Assembly (NCBI GenBank): GCA_945870015.1
Contig: CAMBQS010000050.1
Coordinates: 1-14,395 of the forward strand
DNA: 14,395 bases
Reading direction: 5' to 3'
From: Desulfocicer vacuolatum DSM 3385
GTDB lineage: Bacteria; Desulfobacterota; Desulfobacteria; Desulfobacterales; SURF-7
Of the stretch, positions 7,351-14,395 are shown piece by piece. The position numbers and the translations under genes are program-made. Every line of letters begins with the position of its first letter. Within the stretch, counting starts at the first letter, position 1. A model generated the notes under the pieces. The model was not told the DNA's origin. It was given only the letters and a program-made list of their open reading frames with translations, and searched no databases.

Positions 7351-7805
7351 ACAATGAGACAATCATGGGCCTGACGATGGAGGACCACCGCAAGGCATTT
7401 ACGGAGGTGGCTTTTTTGATCGACATTTTTACGTCCACCATTGATAACATCATGGGAGGATCGATAGCATCGGTCGGACGAATCGCCGGACGGGATACTG
7501 CAAAAAAATACCCCATCTTCCTCGATAACCCGTCCCTTGAGGATACGATGGCCATTGTCGCAGACCGGATGAAAGCTGGTTTTGGGATCTCACTTGAAAC
7601 TGCCGGTGATGATTCAACTGTTATTTTTGAACGCTGCATCCTCAGGGAAATCTGTAACCTCCGGGGAATAGAGATGGGAAACGCCATGTGCCGGCTGTTC
7701 CATGCCTATTTTGACGGTGTTGTCAACGAACTGATCAGCAGACCCATAAAATCGGAAATTTCCCAATGCGGACAGCAATGCCGGACCCGAATCAGGATTC
7801 AATAA
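7347..7805 (+). CDS. V4R-like small protein (second paralog)
   Basis: This 152-residue soluble protein is a diverged paralog of the protein at 4201-4731. Shared features are FxxCxxR (Phe94, Cys97, Arg100 here; Phe103, Cys106, Arg109 there), a second cysteine 18 residues later (Cys115; Cys124), a glutamate 22 residues further on (Glu137; Glu146), and a cysteine 8 to 9 residues after that (Cys145; Cys155). An extra Cys141 is present here. The pattern suggests a metal site in a V4R-like fold. It lacks a DNA-binding or membrane segment. The gene starts within the ferredoxin stop (ATGA) and its end overlaps the protease gene, so it is firmly inside the operon. Its role is unknown; sensing, or assisting hydrogenase maturation, are both possible. 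Confidence 0.7.
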   Translation: MNNETIMGLTMEDHRKAFTEVAFLIDIFTSTIDNIMGGSIASVGRIAGRDTAKKYPIFLDNPSLEDTMAIVADRMKAGFGISLETAGDDSTVIFERCILREICNLRGIEMGNAMCRLFHAYFDGVVNELISRPIKSEISQCGQQCRTRIRIQ

Positions 7806-8296
7806 CGAAAGATCTTCGAACCGATGTGCTTGTCATATGCATCGGCAATGAACTGATCGCCGACGATGCCATTGGCTACGAGGTATACAAGCTTCTGGAG
7901 GCCATGGAACTGCCACCGGGTGCCAGGATTGAATTTGCCGGAGTGGGAGGACTTGCGCTTCTTGACCGTTTAAGGGGAGATGAGCGGGCATTGATTGTTG
8001 TCGATGCCGTTCAATTCGGGGCTGCTCCGGGAACCCTTCATTGCCTCTCCTGGGACAAAATCTCTTTCTGTGGGAATTCGGCCATATCAGTACATGGAAT
8101 CGGACTGAAAGAGACCATCGACATCGGACGGATTCTTTATCCGGAAATCATTCCACCGGAAATCATCCTTGTGGGGATCGAAGGGCGATGCTTCAACCAG
8201 ATGCGTGACGCCATGACCCCGGCCACTGAGGCGGCTGCGGGTGACGCCACGTTGTATATTTGCGGTAAACTGTTCACTTATCTTGAGGAGTACTGA
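7766..8296 (+). CDS. [NiFe]-hydrogenase maturation endopeptidase (HyaD/HybD/HoxW family)
   Basis: This 176-residue protease of the peptidase M52 family removes the C-terminal tail of the large subunit after nickel insertion. The expected nickel-sensing residues are present: Glu29 in GNELIADDAIG, Asp80 in VVDAVQFG, and His110 in SVHGIGL. An internal ATG at 7778 is an alternative start. Neither start has a strong ribosome binding site, which fits translational coupling with the preceding gene, which it overlaps by 40 nt (28 nt if the later start is used). Having its own protease suggests the hydrogenase module is self-sufficient for this step, while the general Hyp machinery must be encoded elsewhere. 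Confidence 0.92.
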   Translation: MRTAMPDPNQDSITKDLRTDVLVICIGNELIADDAIGYEVYKLLEAMELPPGARIEFAGVGGLALLDRLRGDERALIVVDAVQFGAAPGTLHCLSWDKISFCGNSAISVHGIGLKETIDIGRILYPEIIPPEIILVGIEGRCFNQMRDAMTPATEAAAGDATLYICGKLFTYLEEY

Positions 8297-8297
8297 A

Positions 8298-9923
8298 ATG
8301 CCGACCAGACAAAAAAAGACGGAACAAATTTCAAACCGTCCACGCACAGCAAACAACGAGATCCAAAGGCTCGCTGAGGCGATGATGGATGGCCTGCTCG
8401 ATGAACGGGGAAATCCCGATAATTTTGAGGGTGAAGACGCCAAACTGATCACCCTTGTCAACCGCATGCTTGATGCACTTGTGACTCCACTGCGCCTTGC
8501 GGCGAATGCCATCGACCAGATTTCACACGGAACGATTCCTCCTTTTTTGATCGATGATTTTAAAGGTGAGTACAACAACCTCAAGCAGAACCTGAACATT
8601 CTTCTTGCCACCCTTTACGGTATGCACAACGAAACCCAACATCTGATCGCCAATATCAACGAGGGGAAACTTCGGACCAGAGGTAACGATTGGGATTTCG
8701 GGGGGATCTGGCGTGATATGATCAATGGAGTGAACGGAACGCTTGATGCAGTCATTGATCCGGTCAGTGAAGCGAACACGGTATTGAACCAGCTTGCAAA
8801 CTATGACCTGAGAGTCCGCATGAAAGGACGTTACCGGGGTGAGCATGCCATGATCAAAAAGGCAATAAACCGGACGGCTGAATCCCTCCATTCCGCTATT
8901 GTCCAGGTTACCGAATCGGTGGAAAGCGTTACCGAGGTCGGTAACCGCATAACGCGAAGCAGTCAGATAGTGGAAAAGGGCGCAACAGAACAGGATCGGC
9001 AAATTTCAGAGGCGTCAAGGAATCTCGCTCATATTTCAGAAACCTCTGCAAAGACGGCTAAGAATACAGACAATGCAAGGTTTAATGCACAACAATCGTT
9101 ACAATCCATAACCTTAAGCAAGGAAGCAATGGACCGGATGCTCGCTGCAATGCATGAAATCAGCTCGGCCGCAGACAACACCACTACCATTGTTCATGAG
9201 ATTGATACGATAGCAAAGGAAACAGAATCGCTGTCGACCAACGCTGCCGGAAAAGCTATAACAATCCGCTCTTCGGCAGGTGGCTTTGGCGTTGTGGCGT
9301 CTGAAATCCGGAAGCTTGCCAAACGATCCGAAGATATGGCGAATCGTCTTGATGAGTTTGGACGCGAAACCCATGACGATGCCAGGGAAGAGAGGGTTGA
9401 AATCATAGAAAAAATGAAAAATGAATTCAACGCCATCATTAAAGAGTTGAAAAATGTTGGGATGGTATCGCATTACCTTGGCCTGAACGCATCGGTTGCA
9501 GCAGCGCATGTGGAAATCGCCGGAGACAGTTTCGAAGCGATGACTGAAGAAATCGGACAACTGGCGAAACGATCAACCGATGCTGCCAGGAGAACCGAGG
9601 AGTTGATAAGGCATTCCGTCGATTTTGCTCGCAACGGTGAATCACTTTCCAAGGAAATCGACGATCAGCTTGTGAAAGCAGTAGAGGGAGGGAAGGCAAT
9701 CAACCAGTTGACGGAAGAAATCACCCTCGGCAGCCAGGAGCAGGCGCGGGGGCTTGATGAGATTACCAACGCTGTCGGCCAGATCAATAACGTAACGAGA
9801 CAGAATGCCGAAAGCGCCTGTGAGTCGGCAGCGGCAGCGAAAATACTGGAACTGGAGACGAAAAAATTATCCATCATGGTGAATCAATTCCAGATCAGCG
9901 GTTATGGTCAGGCTGATCATTGA
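8298..9923 (+). CDS. Soluble methyl-accepting chemotaxis-type receptor with HAMP repeats and two degenerate tips
   Basis: The ATG at 8298 follows the protease stop by one base, with GAGGAG at 8285-8290. The 541-residue protein has no membrane segment. Residues about 55-200 look like two or three HAMP units (for example LVTPLRLAANAIDQISHGTI). Residues about 200-535 are an MCP signalling helix pair with the usual GATEQ (228-232) and a normal C-terminal leg (GSQEQARGLDEI). The hairpin tip occurs twice. One is centred on Asn315 (STNAAGKAI ... GGFGVVASEIRKLAKRS), the other on Asn397 (GLNASVAAA ... EEIGQLAKRS), 82 residues apart. Both keep normal length but lack the conserved E-A-A-R-A-G-E residues that contact CheA/CheW. 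It probably senses through the operon partners rather than an extracellular ligand. Classical chemotaxis output is doubtful. Confidence 0.85.
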   Translation: MPTRQKKTEQISNRPRTANNEIQRLAEAMMDGLLDERGNPDNFEGEDAKLITLVNRMLDALVTPLRLAANAIDQISHGTIPPFLIDDFKGEYNNLKQNLNILLATLYGMHNETQHLIANINEGKLRTRGNDWDFGGIWRDMINGVNGTLDAVIDPVSEANTVLNQLANYDLRVRMKGRYRGEHAMIKKAINRTAESLHSAIVQVTESVESVTEVGNRITRSSQIVEKGATEQDRQISEASRNLAHISETSAKTAKNTDNARFNAQQSLQSITLSKEAMDRMLAAMHEISSAADNTTTIVHEIDTIAKETESLSTNAAGKAITIRSSAGGFGVVASEIRKLAKRSEDMANRLDEFGRETHDDAREERVEIIEKMKNEFNAIIKELKNVGMVSHYLGLNASVAAAHVEIAGDSFEAMTEEIGQLAKRSTDAARRTEELIRHSVDFARNGESLSKEIDDQLVKAVEGGKAINQLTEEITLGSQEQARGLDEITNAVGQINNVTRQNAESACESAAAAKILELETKKLSIMVNQFQISGYGQADH

Positions 9924-10314
9924 TAGAATTGGGAAAACGGTTGAAATCCCGATTCCATGTCTCCAGTTGTTCGACATCGCCACCAAAGAATGCAATACTG
10001 GATTCAAACGCGAATTCCTTATAATGCTTGTACCCGAGAACAGGGGCCATCATTAAATTCGCTTCTACAAGGTATGGAAAAATACCGTGTTCCTTCAGGG
10101 CTTCCGCAAGTGTATTGGTTTCCATCAGCAAATCCTTAAAAGATTTCCCGTTCAACGTGTATGGCAACTCTTTCCATAAATATCGAGGCAGAACAATATT
10201 ATATCCATAGTCCAGCGCCTGTTCGATATAACTCGATCTTCAAGTTTTTGAATTCAGTTTTGAAAGAGATTTAATTTTAGAGGTGGCAGCTGAGTCACAC
10301 AATACGCTCAAGAT
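9895..10314 (-). pseudogene. Decayed unidentified gene, converging on the MCP gene
   Basis: The minus strand is open for 115 codons from 10239 to 9895. In the same frame it is open for 24 more codons upstream of a TGA at 10240-10242. The translation reads like a real protein (for example ALDYGYNIVLPRYLW, then FPYLVEANLMMAPVLGYKHY). No ATG fits the start; only a TTG at 10167 is available. The last 29 bases overlap the end of the MCP gene, so the original stop may have been lost. The family is not recognised. A truncated gene with an in-frame stop is the best reading; a short real protein from the TTG is less likely. Confidence 0.4.
9927..9954 (+). terminator. Hairpin just after the hydrogenase operon
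   Basis: AATTGGGA (9927-9934) pairs with TCCCGATT (9947-9954) in an 8-bp stem with one G-U pair, 4 nt after the MCP stop. No T-run follows, so it may be an mRNA 3'-end stabiliser or a weak terminator rather than a classical intrinsic one. Confidence 0.25.
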
Positions 10315-10624
10315 TCATCTCAGACAAACCCTTCATAGCAATATTGTTTGGCCAGCTAACGAGTTCATTTTTTTCACTATTTTGAAAAGTTTGCAATATA
10401 TTTTTTAACCTTATGATGTCGTCAGCCTTTTATTGAATCCAATAATCATATGGCGGAATCTGGTGATACTTGTCGTCATTAAAATTTGTACAAATGCGAT
10501 ATGAAAATCCGATCTCACAAAATTGTTGGCGTCCGATGTTGTGACAGTTCCAGACTATCAAATATTTTCCCCGGAAAACTGCATGAACACCTGATTTTCT
10601 TGGATCGCAACGATGAATCTGTAT
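10295..10624 (-). pseudogene. Possible gene remnant with an in-frame TAA
   Basis: One minus-strand frame is open for 64 codons (10624-10433), interrupted by a TAA (10430-10432), then open for 44 more to a TGA at 10295-10297. The part near the stop reads as plausible protein (DDKYHQIPPYDYWIQ, then KADDIIRLKNILQTFQ). No usual start codon is placed well. The family is not recognised. An 83-codon plus-strand frame over 10486-10737 competes for part of the same DNA and cannot be excluded. Confidence 0.28.
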
Positions 10625-10890
10625 TTATTGATAAGTCATTTTTCAAAGATATTCGATTTGCCGATCTCAGAGGTTTGTTTTTAAAAAAATTTAGATCTAT
10701 TAATTCAATCGCTGAACCACAGCTTCGTTTGAGCTGATTTTTTTCTTTTCAGGATCGGAAAGGTTTTATGATCCTGGCATTTTTTGCTTAGAATTCTCTT
10801 TTTGAGCCAAAAAACATTATTTTAAGGCCGAAAAAACGCCCTGTTTTAAACATAAACCCTCGTCAGTCGGCTATCTGGCTTGGTCCGACC
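10625..10890. other. Intergenic DNA without a recognised gene
   Basis: Apart from the terminator-like hairpin at 10750-10785, this stretch holds only short open frames. A cluster of TCCGAC/GTCGGA words (10864-10902), including AGTCGG pairing with CCGACT, lies at the 3' edge of the AlbA_2 fragment and may mark a rearrangement junction. Confidence 0.4.
10750..10785 (+). terminator. Rho-independent terminator-like hairpin
   Basis: CAGGATC (10750-10756) and GATCCTG (10770-10776) form a perfect 7-bp stem with a 13-nt loop, followed three bases later by a run of six T. No intact rightward gene ends here, so it may be left over from a lost gene or may end read-through from the hydrogenase operon. 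Confidence 0.4.
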
Positions 10891-11091
10891 TCACATCCGA
10901 CTTTTAGCAGTAACAAGCTGACCAATAGCTTCACCTTTATCCGTAACCCCAAAAAGAACAAAACCACCAAGGCCATTTGACATTGCACAGACAGTTTTTG
11001 CTGCAAGAGTTCTCTGGCCTGTAGATTTCTTGAACTCTACACGTTCACCTTCTCCACCAACTATAATATTTTCAAGGTCTTTAATGCTCAT
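10891..11091 (-). pseudogene. Truncated AlbA_2 (Schlafen-type) domain protein, N-terminal fragment
   Basis: This 66-codon frame matches the start of AlbA_2 (divergent AAA-4) proteins, often annotated as RecG-like transcriptional regulators: GEGERVEFKKS at about residues 13-23, then MSNGLGGFVLFGVTDKGE. Intact members continue for hundreds of residues. Here the frame stops soon after GQLVTAKS, where repeated TCCGAC words begin. The ATG at 11089-11091 is used; a TTG precedes it directly. The ribosome binding site is weak. It is most likely a broken gene, in keeping with the decayed surroundings, and is not expected to be functional. Confidence 0.75.
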
Positions 11092-11555
11092 CAAATATCT
11101 TTTGCATTAAATTATTTATGATGCTTTGGGCATAAAAAAGCAGCCGTTGAAAAAGGTAAGAATCAAAAATCCGCTGGCCAAAAAATAAAATCCGACCCAA
11201 GAAATAAAAAATGTAGTGAGGAAAAATATCGTGATTTTCCTATATTAATATGAATTTATTGCTTTTTTTTTAAAAAAATGTTGTCGAACTTGGGTTAAGG
11301 CTCGTCGCGTGATTCGAATTTTCAGTTGAATTCGGTACTGTCAAGAACCTGAATTATTTACTATTTTATTTTCAAAAACTCAAAGATTTAATAAATATAC
11401 CAAAGAAATTTATTTTCCTATCTGGAATCAGAACGATTATTGTTTGACATTTGGATTTTCCAGACTATCATACTCCATTGCTAAACAGATCTTAAAGATA
11501 CCATTTGAATGGTTGAGTATTGGAAAAAGTTCATTCGAACAGAAAGGCAATAACC
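11092..11555. other. AT-rich intergenic region upstream of the CheB-CheR gene
   Basis: No convincing gene is present. There is a hairpin AGGAAAA/TTTTCCT (11219-11225 with 11235-11241), ACCCAAG/CTTGGGT words about 90 bases apart (near 11194 and 11289), a CGAATT/AATTCG stem near 11320, and a promoter candidate listed separately. Confidence 0.45.
11444..11471 (+). promoter_or_regulatory. Sigma-70-like promoter for the CheB-CheR gene
   Basis: TTGACA (11444-11449) and TATCAT (11466-11471) are separated by 16 bases. The start of transcription would fall near 11478, about 78 nt before the ATG at 11556. The -35 box is perfect and the -10 box has one mismatch. Confidence 0.4.
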
Positions 11556-14395
11556 ATGACAACAAAAAAGAAGAATGGGCCACCTAATGATAAAAATTTT
11601 TTAAAATCGGATGAACAAGAAAAACAGCTCAAAAAAAGTAGCAACCTCCCCATCGTCGGTATCGGTGCCTCAGCCGGTGGATTAGAGACCCTCAATGTTT
11701 TTTTTTCCATTATGCCCACTGACAGTAATATTGCATTTGTGATTATCCAGCATTTAAGTCCGAACCATAAAAGCATAATGGCATCGCTGCTGGAAAAACA
11801 GACCCGTATGGTTGTCCGGGAGATTGAGGATGGTACTGAACTTAGGGCCAATCATGTCTACCTTAATCCTCCGGGCAAAAACGTGGCCATGTTCAATCGC
11901 AGCCTTCATCTGTTGGAACCGATAAAAAACAGCACCATTAATATGCCGATAGATTTCTTTTTCAGATCGCTATCAGAAGACCAGGGTGAAAAAGCCATCG
12001 GTATCATCCTGTCGGGAACAGCATCGGACGGAACGCTGGGAATTAAAGCGATTAAAGGTGAAGGTGGTATGGCCATGGTCCAGCAGCCTGACACAGCAAA
12101 ATACGACGGTATGCCCAAAAGTGCTGTCGAGACCGGACTGATTGATTTTATCCTCCCGGTTGAAAAGATGCCGGACACTTTAATCCGGTATGTGCAGCAT
12201 CCTTATCTTGAGTTACAGAGCCAGATTAAACTCACAGACACCTCAATTAAAAATCAGATGCAGAAAATTTTTTCTCTGATTCGCAGCTCAACCGGCCATG
12301 ATTTTTCCCATTATAAGCAAACCACCATTTCGCGTCGAATTGAGCGCCGCCTGGCCGTTCACCAGATAAAAGCATTGTTTGATTATGTTATATACCTCCA
12401 GAAAAATCCCACCGAAATAAACGTGCTCTTTAAAGACCTGGTCATAGGGGTAACCAGTTTTTTCAGAGATCCGGAAGCCTATAAAATACTTGAGCGGGAC
12501 GTGCTGCCGAACTTATTGAAAGAAAAAGGGCCTGATGCAACGATCCGTATCTGGGTTACAGCCTGCTCAACCGGTGAAGAAGCGTATTCTCTTGCCATTA
12601 TCCTTTCCGAATTAAAAGACAAGGCCAAAAACTATTTCAACATTCAGATCTTTGCAACGGATATTGATTCGGATGCCATAGCCTTTGCCCGCCAGGGAAT
12701 CTATCCGGAGAATATAGGCGTCGATATTCCTTTGAAGCGATTAAATCAATTTTTTACAAAAAAACCCGATGGTTTCCATGTTAAAAAGCAGATCCGGGAA
12801 ATGATCGTTTTTTCAACTCAAAACGTTATTAAAGATCCGCCGTTTTCCAAGCTGGACATGGTGAGTTGTCGGAACCTCATGATCTATATGGAAAATGTCC
12901 TGCAAAAAAAAATCATCCCCCTGTTTCATTATACCTTAAACCAGGGCGGGATTTTGTTCCTGGGCACATCCGAGAGTATCGGGGTGGGGCATACGGATCT
13001 TTTCGGGCCGATCAATTCCAAATGGAAGATCTTTCAGCGCAAAACATCGACTGTAGGCAGAGAAAAGGATTATCCTGATAAAATTTATGATGCCGCCCAG
13101 GCAAATAACATCATAGCTGAAAAAGACGGTCTGCCCGTCAAAATCGATATTCGAGCCGAGATTGAAAGAACACTTCTTGATGCATATGCCCCGGCTGGAG
13201 TCCTGATCAATGAAAAATATGAAATTCTGCATTTTGTGGGTGAAACAGACAGATACCTGACACCTCCCATCGGAAAACCCAGTTTTAACGTGATAGACAT
13301 GGCTCGCGAAGATCTCAAAAACAAACTCTCCGTAACCATTCATAAATCAGTGCGGGAAAAAAAGAACATGTTCTGCTCAGGAGTGAGGGTCAGACATAGT
13401 GGCACCTTTTGTATTATCAATATATCGGTTAGACTTTTAACAGGGAAACATCTGCCTTCGGGTTTGATGCTCGTTACATTTGAGGATATACCCAATGCAG
13501 ATATATCAGAAGAAAAAAAGGCCGGGACTGGTAAAACCAAAAAACAGAATTCCGCCTTGAAAAGCCTTGAGCAAGAGCTGCAATCCACCAGGGAATATCT
13601 CCAGGCAACCATTGAGGAACTGGAAACATCCAATGAGGAACTCAAGTCAACCAATGAAGAGCTGCAATCAGTCAACGAAGAAATGCAGAGCACTAACGAA
13701 GAATTAGAGACCTCCAAGGAAGAGCTGCAATCCACTAATGAGGAACTTGCCACAGTTAATTCGGAGCTGCAAAATAAAGTAGATGAATACGCCAAAGCCA
13801 GTGATGATATGAACAACTTATTGGCCGCTACTGAAATCGCTACAATATTTGTTGATACCGACCTGCGCATAAAAAACTATACTCCTGCCGCCGCCGGGGT
13901 CGTCAATTTGATTAGCACCGATATCGGCAGACCACTCAATGACCTTAAAACCTGTTTCCCGGATGTCGATCTTGTCGGTATGGCCGAGAATGTCCTCAAA
14001 GACCTCAATACTGTGGGATTGGACATTCTATCACAAGATAATATCTGGTATTCATTAAAGATTATTCCATACCGGACAACCGCAAATATAATTAATGGTG
14101 TGGTCATGACCTTTTTTGATGTGCAGAAGATCAAACAGGCAGATTCATTCAAGAGACTGGCAACGGTTCTTGCGGATTCCAATGATGCTGTTACAGTTCT
14201 GGACATGGAAGGAAATATTCTGGCCTGGAACAAAGGAGCGCAGCAGATGTATGGCAGGACGGAATCCGAGGCATTAAAAATGAATTTTGGTGAATTCCTC
14301 CCGGATGATAAACAAGACGAGTTGAAATCCATCGTTGAAAAATTAAAGAAGAAAGTTCCTGTAATATCATTTAAAACCAAGAGGAAGACAAGTAC
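11556..14395 (+). CDS. CheB-CheR-coiled-coil-PAS fusion protein (partial, runs off the window)
   Basis: The first 946 residues are visible. The N-terminal CheB methylesterase domain has its triad at Ser39 (GIGASAGG), His66 (QHLSP) and Asp158 (SGTASDGT) and no receiver domain. The CheR methyltransferase domain follows (about 230-480), with the SAM site TACSTGEE (335-342) and CRNLMIYM (438-445). A PAS-like region precedes a coiled coil of seven exact heptads at 691-739 (type STNEELQ, encoded by 13626-13772). Two more PAS domains follow, the last cut by the window edge. Relatives often end in a histidine kinase or GGDEF module, which cannot be seen here. The ATG at 11556 has AAAGG upstream and an in-frame stop at 11514. 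It is separated from the MCP operon by 1.6 kb of decayed DNA. Confidence 0.93.
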   Translation, partial: MTTKKKNGPPNDKNFLKSDEQEKQLKKSSNLPIVGIGASAGGLETLNVFFSIMPTDSNIAFVIIQHLSPNHKSIMASLLEKQTRMVVREIEDGTELRANHVYLNPPGKNVAMFNRSLHLLEPIKNSTINMPIDFFFRSLSEDQGEKAIGIILSGTASDGTLGIKAIKGEGGMAMVQQPDTAKYDGMPKSAVETGLIDFILPVEKMPDTLIRYVQHPYLELQSQIKLTDTSIKNQMQKIFSLIRSSTGHDFSHYKQTTISRRIERRLAVHQIKALFDYVIYLQKNPTEINVLFKDLVIGVTSFFRDPEAYKILERDVLPNLLKEKGPDATIRIWVTACSTGEEAYSLAIILSELKDKAKNYFNIQIFATDIDSDAIAFARQGIYPENIGVDIPLKRLNQFFTKKPDGFHVKKQIREMIVFSTQNVIKDPPFSKLDMVSCRNLMIYMENVLQKKIIPLFHYTLNQGGILFLGTSESIGVGHTDLFGPINSKWKIFQRKTSTVGREKDYPDKIYDAAQANNIIAEKDGLPVKIDIRAEIERTLLDAYAPAGVLINEKYEILHFVGETDRYLTPPIGKPSFNVIDMAREDLKNKLSVTIHKSVREKKNMFCSGVRVRHSGTFCIINISVRLLTGKHLPSGLMLVTFEDIPNADISEEKKAGTGKTKKQNSALKSLEQELQSTREYLQATIEELETSNEELKSTNEELQSVNEEMQSTNEELETSKEELQSTNEELATVNSELQNKVDEYAKASDDMNNLLAATEIATIFVDTDLRIKNYTPAAAGVVNLISTDIGRPLNDLKTCFPDVDLVGMAENVLKDLNTVGLDILSQDNIWYSLKIIPYRTTANIINGVVMTFFDVQKIKQADSFKRLATVLADSNDAVTVLDMEGNILAWNKGAQQMYGRTESEALKMNFGEFLPDDKQDELKSIVEKLKKKVPVISFKTKRKTS
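13626..13772 (+). repeat. Seven 21-bp coding repeats (heptad coiled coil)
   Basis: Seven consecutive 21-base units encode heptads of the form [ST]xNEELx. The stretch links the CheR and PAS parts of the fusion protein and is predicted to form a dimeric signalling helix. Such a repeat is usual for this protein family. Confidence 0.8.

Noticed and set aside
6299..7687. A 462-codon open frame on the minus strand opposite the hydrogenase genes
   Set aside because: It is antisense to the large subunit, the ferredoxin and most of the second V4R-like gene, which have clear catalytic and cluster motifs. Its translation shows no domain and is a codon-bias shadow.
9210..9300. Compensated frameshifts as the cause of the odd first MCP tip
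   Set aside because: Neither of the other two frames restores the canonical tip, and the number of residues between conserved flanks is exactly canonical.
9114..9560. Minus-strand frame of 148 codons over the MCP tips
   Set aside because: It is antisense to the helical MCP region and has no recognisable motif.
10486..10737. An 83-codon plus-strand frame
   Set aside because: No domain, no good ribosome binding site, and the opposite strand reads at least as well as a gene remnant.
11139..11250. A lysine-rich plus-strand frame ending near 11250
   Set aside because: It is about 40 codons in A-rich DNA, without a start codon or ribosome binding site.
13340..14380. Two minus-strand frames of 176 and 167 codons, Ser-rich
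   Set aside because: They are shadows of the heptad coiled coil and PAS regions of the CheB-CheR fusion.

Overview
The window looks like a chromosomal segment of an anaerobic, hydrogen-metabolising bacterium, most likely a Desulfobacterota (former Deltaproteobacteria) relative. This rests on gene content: a cytoplasmic group 3 type [NiFe]-hydrogenase with a 2[4Fe-4S] ferredoxin, a soluble multi-HAMP chemoreceptor, a PreP-like M16C peptidase and a CheB-CheR-PAS fusion. It also rests on gene-poor spacers full of palindromic repeats and gene remnants. No rRNA, tRNA or CRISPR array was seen, so the assignment is an inference.

Layout. (1) 1-324: non-coding, with a MITE-like inverted-repeat element (38-260) and a hairpin terminator (272-297). 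(2) 325-3306, minus: a presequence-protease-like M16C metallopeptidase. Its start overlaps (ATGA) the stop of an open frame that is cut off 5', probably the tail of a lost upstream gene. (3) 3465-4200: spacer with a second inverted-repeat element, a degenerate dispersed palindrome and a near-consensus sigma-70 promoter (3898-3927) pointing at the next operon. (4) 4201-9923, plus: seven tightly packed genes. They are a V4R-like protein, hydrogenase small subunit, hydrogenase large subunit, 2[4Fe-4S] ferredoxin, a second V4R-like protein, hydrogenase maturation protease, and a soluble MCP. (5) 9895-11555: decayed DNA with minus-strand remnants, including the first ~65 residues of an AlbA_2 (Schlafen-type) protein. 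(6) 11556-14395, plus: a CheB-CheR-coiled-coil-PAS protein that runs off the window.

How the genes may work together. The subunits, ferredoxin and protease make a complete small soluble hydrogenase module: the protease would trim the 25-residue tail of the large subunit after the DPCxxCxxH motif, and the ferredoxin could carry electrons. The usual partners of this hydrogenase type (MvhD, HdrABC, diaphorase subunits) are absent from the operon. In their place are two paralogous V4R-like proteins sharing a C-x17-C-x21-E-x7/8-C pattern, and a membrane-free chemoreceptor. The receptor carries two consecutive hairpin tips 82 residues apart. Both have normal length, but both have lost the conserved CheA/CheW-contact residues. 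The most interesting hypothesis is a hydrogenase-coupled redox or ligand sensing complex in which a chemoreceptor scaffold has been repurposed, possibly as a single-chain pseudo-dimer. This is inference from sequence and order only.
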